Part shown: one piece after another, positions 56,245-64,000 of the stretch
How positions within the stretch are numbered: position 1 is the stretch's first letter
Layout of the letters: every line of letters begins with the position of its first letter
NCBI GenBank assembly: GCA_029876055.1
Contig: CM056879.1
Location: forward strand, 1,674,001-1,738,000
Origin: Madurella fahalii
Taxonomy: Eukaryota > Ascomycota > Sordariomycetes > Sordariales
Length of the DNA stretch: 64,000 bases
Reading direction: 5' to 3'
Position numbers and translations under genes: made by a program
Notes under the pieces: generated by a model
What the model saw: the letters and a program-made list of their open reading frames with translations, nothing else
The model's database searches: none
What the model was told of the DNA's origin: nothing

Positions 56245-57987
56245 TTATATGTCGTCACTCGAATCAAAAAGTTTGAACTTACCCATTTGTGGAAGGCCTT
56301 GCTCGACTGCCATACGGCTGGGCATGTCCATGTGATCGAACATGTAACCTGATCCCTTATTACGGCGCCACCAAGCGCATCGGAGCCCCTCCGCGTAGGG
56401 ATCGAAAAAGTCCGCTTCTCCTAGTAAACTATGGCATCTCTTAGCAATTCGTGACTTGATCGTAAGTACGATGTGAGAAATGAGAAAGCCGAGTCCGTAC
56501 AAGAGAAATCGCTCCATGTCATCGCGGAAGTTAATAGTTCGGGGCACCCAGGGTTTCTTGGTACCCAGGAACTGATGTTGATAAAGCTCTCTCATAAGCC
56601 ATTCACCATTCCCATCGCAGGAAAGCCGCGATTGAGTGAACTCAAAGGCCTGTGCAGTGAACTTCATATGGTTGTACTCAACTCGGTACTTGTCCTTTTG
56701 GGTAAGGTCTGTAAGAAGGTTCTTCCATTTATGACCCGTGATATTGTGGTTAGGACTGGCTATGAAGACTTCTCTAGCAAACTCGGGGGAAGTGAAGCGA
56801 AGACAGATCTCCAATGCAGTGGTGCCGCTGAAGTCAAGGATGTCGCCCCTCGCGCCCTGGTCTACCAGATATTTGGCAATGGAGGGGTCACCATCCGGCC
56901 AGCGTAGGCTCTCCGGAGGCATCTCGAACTCGAAAAGATTAGAATCGCTGAGGGCGTCATTGGCCGCCCTAAATGCCGCTTCGAAAGACAAGGCGGCTAG
57001 ATGCAGTGGCGTGCGGCCAAAGGCGTCCTGGGAGCTGACCGAAGCTTTAACGCGACTCTTGAGAAGAAGCTCCAGGATGGCTCGGTTCCGGAAGCAAACG
57101 GCAATGTGGAGAATCGTGAATTTTGCTGGAAGCAGCGCTATGGCGGCGTCGTCGCGTACAAGACCGCGGTCAATCACCATCGCCAGTATGTCAACTAACC
57201 CCTTGGCCACAATCGCGGCGATGGGCTGCGGAGAGCCGCCTCCCTTGGCGTATATGTCTGCGCCGCGATCAAGAAGTAGGGAGAAGAGCTCTTCTGTACT
57301 GCCATCACGCATTGCAGCCGCTTGAAGAGGCCTGCCGAGCCTGCCCGCCACAGCGTTGATGTCGATGAGAGAAGCCGACTGCTGTGACAAGACGAGTCGC
57401 ACAATATCCAAGTTTCCAGACTCCACGGCGTCGTATATACACTGGGGATACAGAGTGGCACCGTTGGCAATCAGTAGTCGGATGATTTCCGTTTCGTTGC
57501 CCCGTATAGCCTTTGACAGGGCGGTGGTATCCCTCCATCGCATTTCGCCAGGCGCCCGAATTGCTTCCTCGCGTCTTTCGGCAACCGAGCTGGACTCCCA
57601 TCCGGAGCTTCCGTAACCAAAGTCGGTCTCAATCGCGTTTGGGAAATGACCACCTGTCGGCATGTTGACGTCTGCGCCAGCTTGGATGAGCTTTCGAACC
57701 ATTTCGACATTGCCCTTGTGTACAGCCTGATGGAGGGCCGGCTCATATCCTCCCTTGAGGTTAATGTCTGCACCATGTGCTATCAGAATATCGACGACTT
57801 CCGCCTGGTCGTGTATCACAGCATGCTCTAAAGGGCTTGCCGGGAAACTGAAGGTACCGCCGTCGAAATATATTTCGGTCCACGACGTGAACCTCTCGTT
57901 GAGGTTGACGCCCTGGTCGATAGAGGAAGTCACGGCATGTATATCTCCCCTTTCGATGGCTTCTTTGAAGCTTATTGAAGCGTCCAT
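56245..57987 (-). CDS. Ankyrin-repeat protein (N-terminal part of ankyrin-CorA-like gene)
   Basis: Open frame of 580 codons from MDASISFKEAIERGDIHAVT. Ankyrin units fill residues about 5-420 (LEHAVIHDQAEVVDILIAHG, ALHQAVHKGNVEMVRKLIQA, ALSKAIRGNETEIIRLLIAN, TILHIAVCFRNRAILELLLK, TPLHLAALSFEAAFRAANDA). Residues about 490-520 include a hydrophobic stretch (LLYGLGFLISHIVLTIKS), perhaps membrane-associated. The end of the frame (MGKFKLFDSSDDI) is probably intronic read-through, since GGTAAGT at 56283 is a strong donor; the gene likely continues into the CorA-like exons below 56244. The role is unknown; ankyrin-CorA fusions are a fungal accessory-gene architecture. Confidence 0.75.
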   Translation of the reverse strand: MDASISFKEAIERGDIHAVTSSIDQGVNLNERFTSWTEIYFDGGTFSFPASPLEHAVIHDQAEVVDILIAHGADINLKGGYEPALHQAVHKGNVEMVRKLIQAGADVNMPTGGHFPNAIETDFGYGSSGWESSSVAERREEAIRAPGEMRWRDTTALSKAIRGNETEIIRLLIANGATLYPQCIYDAVESGNLDIVRLVLSQQSASLIDINAVAGRLGRPLQAAAMRDGSTEELFSLLLDRGADIYAKGGGSPQPIAAIVAKGLVDILAMVIDRGLVRDDAAIALLPAKFTILHIAVCFRNRAILELLLKSRVKASVSSQDAFGRTPLHLAALSFEAAFRAANDALSDSNLFEFEMPPESLRWPDGDPSIAKYLVDQGARGDILDFSGTTALEICLRFTSPEFAREVFIASPNHNITGHKWKNLLTDLTQKDKYRVEYNHMKFTAQAFEFTQSRLSCDGNGEWLMRELYQHQFLGTKKPWVPRTINFRDDMERFLLYGLGFLISHIVLTIKSRIAKRCHSLLGEADFFDPYAEGLRCAWWRRNKGSGYMFDHMDMPSRMAVEQGLPQMGKFKLFDSSDDI

Positions 57988-58396
57988 CTTGCGGCGGTTG
58001 ATGCGGAGTACGATTCGTACGTCATGTGGAATCGTTTATCTAGGGCGGCGTCGTAAGGTGGGATGGTCAACCACGCGCCCGCAATGACGGAGGTACCAAA
58101 GGGCAAGGGGAGGGGAGTGGGAGGGCTTGACGGCAGGTTCAGCAGGGGCTGGGTTGGAGCAGGGAGCTTGAGGGGCACACCAAGCCCGATACATCCATTT
58201 CAGCTGAGGGGGTTGCCCGGGCCGGCCAATCACGATAGAGAGCCCGCTGCCAAGCAATGAATGGATTGGCTCAGTGGTTACGTGTCAAGCTTGGGGAGGA
58301 TGCATCGTGAGAACGAACCCACGTGAAATAGACCTCCACGCATCTTCCAGAGGAGTCTACGCCATCAGCTTTCGGTATATGGTGATTGGGTTCAAT

Positions 58397-58987
58397 TCAT
58401 TGAGCTGTGGAGAGAGCGGCGCTGCTGACCTGATCGGGTTCTGTACTCTTGCACTTCCTCAGCTGGTAGTGTAAGCTTGTATAATGCTCGTTAGGGCTCA
58501 CGTGATGGGTTACCTTAGTAGGCGCTGCAGAGAAGCGGTGAGCTCCCCGGACGCGTTCTTGAGCGCGACACATTGCTAACGCGGGAAACGGAGCAACGGA
58601 CATTAGGCCATCTCTCTTGAACCCATTGTCAAAAAAGGTTGCCCTGGCTGGTCTTGGCGGCTGACGGCCCGGCTTCAGGTCGTACCGGTCTTCGATGTAC
58701 GTTGCCGACTCGAGCATTGCCACCTGGGTCAACGTCGTGTCCATAAATTACTTCACCGACCCGTTCGCAACGAGGTTGTCGACGACCGACATCGTCGCCG
58801 GGAGTAGCATGGCAACCGTGTGGTTGGAGCAGTGGGCGGGGGAGTACGTTAGGGAAGGGTTATCATCCAAGACGTCGTCAGTGCTGTCGGATCCTTTTGT
58901 AAGAATGGGGCTCTTTAGTTGCTCGTTAGTGGTCAGGAATGTTGCCGCGACGACGGATATGAACTGGACGTCTTGGTTAGTGATCAA
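58397..58987 (-). pseudogene. Degenerate fragment of an unknown gene
   Basis: One minus-strand frame runs from about 59010 (after a plausible acceptor TTTCGCAG) through ITNQDVQFISVVAATFLTTN, LPATMSVVDNLVANGSVK, a TAA stop at 58750-58748, then FMDTTLTQVAMLESATYIED. The sequence continues sensibly across the stop, so GAA or CAA to TAA seems likely. No family recognised and no upstream exons found. Confidence 0.4.
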
Positions 58988-58999
58988 AGGCTGGGTGCG

Positions 59000-61022
59000 G
59001 CTGTTGTATACTGCGAAACGAAAGGTTCAGCATATCAAACTCGTGGTGTCGGGCCTCAAGTGGCATCTTTTTGGTGCATCAAGCCCAGTATCAAAATCTG
59101 CTTAGTTTCACGAGCGACCCGCGATCTTTTGTGGCTTTTGATCTTTGGCAGAGACTTAAAGACAGCCCAGACCCGACCCCTCAGAGAGGGTTGGAATGAA
59201 AGCCGCTAAGATTATCAAACAACCTTGGCATCAAGGGCGTTGCATACCAGTAAACGGCAGAGGTGCGGGCAGCGTAGTGTCTCGGAATGGTTAATGAATA
59301 ACAACCTGACCAGGGCAGGCCAATAATACGAGCTGGGTTGGGGGAGTCATGCCCTTCTGCTGCGCAATGTCGAGTTGGGTATGCCGGACGAGATGGGGAT
59401 CATTAAGAACATGATCAAGATGGTCTGGCGCGTTGCTTATCGACTTCTGAACTGGTATAGCGTAGGATAGATCTGGGCCTGTCTCGTTTGCCACATCGAA
59501 CAGCGTCAGACCTGAAGGCGCGTTGGGAATTGAACTTAGGCCCCTCTGAAAGCATCCGTCTCCGCTTACCGCTTGCAACTACACCTACCTGTCCGTGGGC
59601 GCTCGGGTGCGGTTGCGGTATATTAGCGTTAGGAAGCTGTGATATGTCCCGACGGTTGGTGTGACTGGCCACTGTACTTGGGGTTCTTGCTCCTGAAAGT
59701 GCTGGCCCCATGGAAGCTGATAGCGGTCAGTGGCAATAATTGCCACCGTTCGACTCTACGGCTTATCAAAGGGATAATGCTTGCAGTTGACTGCCCTTGG
59801 AAATCTTTCCTCGCCCTACATGGATGTATAAGTGCCTATCACGGGTCTTGATTTGCGTCCCTTGGTCAATATTCCTTAACGGCCATCAGTCTCCCCGAGA
59901 TGGACGGACTGTAGTGCGACCCCGGGGGCAATAACCAGCCACACCTGCTGGTTGTGGGATCCGCGTTTGGGAGAAGCATGCAGATCAACGCCGATCGGAG
60001 GATGCAGACGCATTCAGAGTAGCAGAACGACTGTCCGATGCAGAGGAGATGAGAAATTCCTGTTACGCAATTGTCATCAAGGGTTCCACTACAGCAGAGG
60101 GGAAGCCCAGTCATTAGTCTCGAGGATTGCGGCTGAGGCTTTTGGAGACCTCGCAAGGCGCCATTCCTCGGCCCCGTCAGGTGGAAGATCTACATGAAGA
60201 GCCCGCAAACCGAGTCGTGTACATAAATAAATACAGCGCCTTCGAGGCCCGCAAAATGATTTCACGGTATGGCTGTGTGGTTGGCTCTGGATCGTTTTTG
60301 GCTCTGTGATAACTATGACAACTTGAAACGTCCTGATCGGCAACATTAGGCACGGGCAAGCTTTAAACTTGAAAAGAGCGGTGTCTTGCCGCGTCGCACG
60401 TCGCACAGAAGTGAGTTGTCCGAACCTCAAGTCCGATTACTCCACAAATATGCGCATCTTACATGGTCGTTGTAATAGTGATGTTGTAATTAGTGTCGAG
60501 TTTGAACCAACACTCGGGGCCCCGAAGCGCCGAGTCCGAATGTGTTGACTTAGGTCTATTATGAAGTATTCCTATGTAAATTATATGGAATCTTTCCTCC
60601 TAGAAGAAAGGCAATTCTACCAAAGAGATGCTCGAGAAGACCATGTCTAGTAGGAAGGCCTGCTGTCTACTTTCTATGGCGATGTCAAGTTCTCCCAGAT
60701 TCCAGGATGTACGACACTACACGTTGTCCCGCCTTCTACTTGCAACTCTGACTCCGTAGAACGAGCTTACCATGTCTTCGTACAACGTAGCCATTGTTTA
60801 TTCGACGCAGATCGTCCAACGTAAGCTCGTACCTGTCCAGTGACCTACGACGATGACAGCGACAGAAGTCCGTGAAAGAAAACCGATACTCCAGGACTCG
60901 ATATTAGGATAAATAGGGCGTTGACGAACGGCCATAAGACCAACATCTAGCCATAGTAACTCTCCTTTGCCATCCGGTACAAACAACACTTCCAATTTCT
61001 GTATCTCACGACAGCCGTCAAC
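59000..61022. other. Intergenic, 2 kb
   Basis: Short frames on both strands without domains. No repeats matching the TE block are seen. The region just before 61023 is the likely promoter and leader of the small secreted peptide (AATTTCTGTATCTCACGACAGCC before the ATG). Confidence 0.4.
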
Positions 61023-61329
61023 ATGCAATTCACTGGCCTCATTACCATCACTTTGGCTGCCTTGGCCACTGCCAGTCCTCTCCTGGATCAGGTATGTACA
61101 TGGCTCCCTCGGCCACTTCATTGTTCGCAAAGCAGAACCTCTCCGTAACGATTGCAGGAAGCTAAGTAATCATGTTTATCAGCTCGAACCTCGGCAATGC
61201 GCTGGCCACCTTAGCAACTGTGTCGGCAGAGACCAGCCCGGCACGCATTGCTGCGGTGGCTATTATTGTTGTGGCATCATCGGCGGCAATAGCGTTTGCC
61301 AGACTGTCAATGATTGCGGGGATAACTAG
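61023..61329 (+). CDS. Small cysteine-rich secreted peptide (71 aa)
   Basis: Exon 1 61023-61091 (MQFTGLITITLAALATASPL-LDQ) and exon 2 61183-61329, with intron GTATGT..TCAG and GCTAAG branch. A clear signal peptide is followed by a short pro-like segment (LDQLEPR) and a compact domain with eight cysteines in the order C-C-CC-CC-C-C (QCAGHLSNC, THCCGGYYCCG, SVCQTVNDC). The spacing suggests a knottin-like disulfide fold, as in many small fungal secreted effectors or antimicrobial peptides; the EPR-Q junction could be a processing site. No homologue is named. Splice signals, signal peptide and even cysteine number support a real gene. Confidence 0.72.
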
Positions 61330-62376
61330 GGGCCTGTGGATTACGATCCGTCAGAGGGTGGCTATTGGGTGCATCAACCGTCCAACTAATGTCTGTCTTT
61401 ACCGTTCTTTTTGTGGCGGAGGGTGAAGGACACATGTGCTCGCGGAGCCTAGATAGATGATGAGAGTTTGGGTGGTCGAGGCAGCAGAACCTATCATTTC
61501 TGGTCCTCAATCGCTCCCCCTCCTATAAACGATCGTGGATCTTACCGATGCAACGGGATACCGTATGTGCTGGGACCCCACCCAAATATAACCGTCCAAC
61601 GGTACAGGCCTGGGAAAAGGAAACAAAGTCAGTCATTTAGTATTGAGGGCCGGTAGTCCTAGTGTCCCCTGATATTGGCATGTGGCCAAACAAGCCACCT
61701 AGCCGGGATACGGGGGATGCTATAATTACCCTGACTGTATCGCCCAGCGCTGGCAATAGCACCTATACTAGGAACATAACTACGCCCACCTAGACACCAC
61801 AATGGCCTAAGTAGGTCATGCTGGTGCCTAGCTGGGCGTCATAATGTCACTAACATTTCGGAATTGTCCAGCACTGGGCTATACGGTCTAGGTAATGACA
61901 GGTACTCCCCATTCTCCTGCTAGGTAAAATCCAGAACGGAGCTTGTGATTGGTTTCCAAAGCAATAAACTCAATCCGGGAGTACGTGGCTGCGGACAGGG
62001 TTTCCTAGGGCACCAGTACTTGATATTGCCCTGACAACGCTCAGTATAATGGGCGGTTTTGGGCAGTTTCCGGTTTCCGGCCATGTTATATGCCAGGGGT
62101 TGTTGCATAAACCAGATTCTTTCACCATTGACACACTAGTCGCTAGATGATAACCCCTTTATGTTGTGCAAGCCTAGCTCATACCTATAACACGTATCCC
62201 GGAAGAATGCGGCACCGTAAGATATACGGGACAAGCAGTCGATTAATAGGCAGACCCAGAAACGAGAATAACCTAGTCTGTCAGCCAACGACCGGAAGTC
62301 GCAGCGGGGAATAAAGATGGAATATAGCAATACTTATAGCTTTCGGGAAAAGGAAAGCCCTGCCACATGCGTTCAA
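61330..62376. other. Intergenic, 1 kb
   Basis: No supported gene. Moderately AT-rich with scattered short frames; sequence such as CTAGGTAATGACAGGTAC and CCTAGC-rich stretches may be an old decayed repeat. Confidence 0.35.
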
Positions 62377-64000
62377 TTACCAAGTGGAAACCCGCTCTAG
62401 GCCAACAGGTCGACTTAGACTAGCCAAGCGATCTTTGCGTTTCCATCCCAGCATTAACATGGGAGTCGTACTCGCCGCCGGGGTTGCCAAGTTCGAGAAA
62501 GACGTACTTCCCTTGACGTCCAGCAACTGGGCAACCGTGGAAGTCGGATCTCGGAGTCCCTCTAACAGCTTTTCCAAGTCTTTTGCGAGCGGGTGGCTCC
62601 GAGTGATCCGCATATCTGCCCGCTGCAGTCCTAACTCGCATGTCCGAATCGCCTTCTCGCGGCAGCCTTGAAGCACATACAATCGAGCCAACTTCCAAAG
62701 CCCGTAAACGCAATCCGGATGCGCGATTCCACGAGACTTCTCTACAATCCTTATGGTCTCCTCGCTTAACTTTTGCGCCTCGTCCAGCCGATTTGTCCTA
62801 GCGTAGACCTGGGCGAGTTGTCCGCGGCCCATGAGAACGCCCAAATGGTCGCCCCCAAGGCTTCTAGTCGCAGCTGCTATGCCCCAGTTGAGCATCTCTT
62901 CGGCCTCGGCGAGTAAGCCGAGTTGCGTATCGACTTTGGCGAGATAACAAAGAGCCCACAGAGTCCACGGATGCTCTCTGCCGAGTTGCCTCTGCCGTTG
63001 GCCGTATACTTCAGCCATCGCAGCTTTCGCCTCATTCAGGCGACCGAGATCCAGGAGAGCCATGGCGAGGTTTCCCTTCGTAGTGAGTGTATCGAGGTGC
63101 GTCTCCCCAAGGGCTTCTACCCGAGCCGATAATACGAATCGATGGGTCTCAAGGCTTTCTTGGAATCGGTACCAGGCGCCTAAAGTGACTCCCAGGTTAT
63201 CTAGCGCTTCGAGTGTTTCTGGATGATTCTCTCCCAATGTTTTCTTCATCCGATCTGTCGTGACTTGTTGCAAGTCAAGTGCCTCTCGATATTGGCCGTG
63301 CAGCCAGTAAGAACGTCCCAGTCTGTCCATGGCCTGAAGGGTGCGTGCATCGTGGAGACCGTAGATGCGTGACCGTGTTTCCACAACGGAGCGTTGGAGA
63401 TCGATGGCTTCTTCCATGCGCCCCAAACCCCAGCACACTCCTGCGAGACCGAGCGTCGCGCTCATTGTCTTGTCGTCCGCCATCCCGCGCAGCTTGACCA
63501 ACATTTCTCTAACAATCCGGAGATGTGTCATCGCCTTTTCGAAATGGCCTCGCTCAGCGAATACCCAACCGCATTTCGCGTGCATCTCAATTTGGCCCCG
63601 AATAATCAGGAGAAACGTCGGCTGCAGAAATCCAGAAACTCGCAGTTGGACCCGACCCATATCACTCGTGGCCTGCGGTAGTGGGTTCCCAGTCGCCGAT
63701 AAACAGGTCTCGAGGTGTGGGATGATATCTCTATGATATTCACCATCGGTCTCTGTATCGCCCTTCGGCGGGAGCGAGATGGACTCCATGATGATATTGA
63801 AGGCGATCGATGCCCATATGTGCTTTTGCGGAGGTGTGAGACTGTCTCGTGCCCACGAATGGATCAGCGGGTGTATCGAGATGGCCTTTCCGTCATAGCG
63901 GATGAAAGAGTGAGATTGCAGGTTTGCAAGCGCGACTTTGATGCGATGTTCTGCAGCTTTTCTGTCTTTCAGTTTTAGGAAACCCGGCAAGGCAGCTGGA
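62377..64000 (-). CDS. STAND (NB-ARC/NACHT-TPR) protein, C-terminal TPR part, cut by window edge
   Basis: The frame is open from the window end (PAALPGFLKLKDRKAAEHRI) to the stop at 62377, more than 537 codons. The first 70 residues look like the winged-helix end of an NTPase module (ALANLQSHSFIRYDGKAISI, HPLIHSWARDSL). A tetratricopeptide array of about 42-aa units of the kinesin-light-chain type follows (LGENHPETLEALDNLGVTLG, LGETHLDTLTTKGNLAMALL, LGREHPWTLWALCYLAKVDT, LGGDHLGVLMGRGQLAQVYA). In fungal NLRs the NTPase lies N-terminal to such repeats; it should be upstream, beyond 64000. A Ser/Thr-rich tail ends the protein. No disruption in the visible part. Function is inferred: nucleotide-switched sensor in allorecognition or defence. 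Confidence 0.85.
   Translation of the reverse strand, partial: PAALPGFLKLKDRKAAEHRIKVALANLQSHSFIRYDGKAISIHPLIHSWARDSLTPPQKHIWASIAFNIIMESISLPPKGDTETDGEYHRDIIPHLETCLSATGNPLPQATSDMGRVQLRVSGFLQPTFLLIIRGQIEMHAKCGWVFAERGHFEKAMTHLRIVREMLVKLRGMADDKTMSATLGLAGVCWGLGRMEEAIDLQRSVVETRSRIYGLHDARTLQAMDRLGRSYWLHGQYREALDLQQVTTDRMKKTLGENHPETLEALDNLGVTLGAWYRFQESLETHRFVLSARVEALGETHLDTLTTKGNLAMALLDLGRLNEAKAAMAEVYGQRQRQLGREHPWTLWALCYLAKVDTQLGLLAEAEEMLNWGIAAATRSLGGDHLGVLMGRGQLAQVYARTNRLDEAQKLSEETIRIVEKSRGIAHPDCVYGLWKLARLYVLQGCREKAIRTCELGLQRADMRITRSHPLAKDLEKLLEGLRDPTSTVAQLLDVKGSTSFSNLATPAASTTPMLMLGWKRKDRLASLSRPVGLERVSTW

Overview
The window is nuclear DNA of a filamentous ascomycete, most likely a Sordariomycete. 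The evidence is short 50-130 nt introns with GT..AG ends and CTGAC-type branch points, a fungal AflR-like regulator, a CYP65-like P450, NmrA-like and STAND/NLR genes, and a TE block carrying RIP-type changes (CAG/CAA to TAG/TAA, TGG to TAG). Housekeeping genes frame an accessory region dense in NLR-type genes, pseudogenes and nested retrotransposons.

Layout. 1-7.8 kb: partial beta-adaptin, a tiny tail-anchored protein, an intron-containing tRNA-Ser(GCT), a HIRIP3/DEK_C-like histone chaperone, a secreted glycosylasparaginase and a GPI-type secreted protein. 8.3-11.6 kb: an ankyrin/zinc-finger protein with 11 near-identical repeats. 12.6-15.4 kb: two adjacent broken genes, NmrA-like and AflR-like. 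15.8-17.3 kb: nested TE remnants. 17.7-20.0 kb: a 744-aa fungal protein of unknown function followed by a solo LTR. 20.5-37.6 kb: a nest of Ty1/copia and Ty3/gypsy elements. 38.6-43.4 kb: a decayed NACHT-type NLR. 44.5-46.3 kb: a P450. 48.9-50.6 kb: trehalose-6-phosphate synthase. 51.4-53.5 kb: an MFS exporter. 54.6-58.0 kb: an ankyrin gene followed by CorA-like exons. 61.0 kb: a small cysteine-rich secreted peptide. 62.4-64 kb: the C-terminal TPR part of another STAND protein, cut by the window edge.

The most informative structure is in the TE block. Two identical 251-bp gypsy-type solo LTRs lie in inverted orientation at 24636-24886 and 35425-35675. Their 5-bp target-site duplications are swapped: TACCC/CCTAG at one and GGGTA/CTAGG at the other. 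Re-inverting the 10.5 kb between them rejoins a gypsy element (matching GGTAG duplications at 23268 and 29382) and a copia polyprotein. An LTR-mediated inversion can therefore be read directly from the sequence. The rebuilt gypsy element carries an antisense, intron-containing gene between pol and its 3' LTR. The copia elements carry a primer-binding site complementary to the 5' half of tRNA-Lys(CUU), not to a tRNA 3' end.
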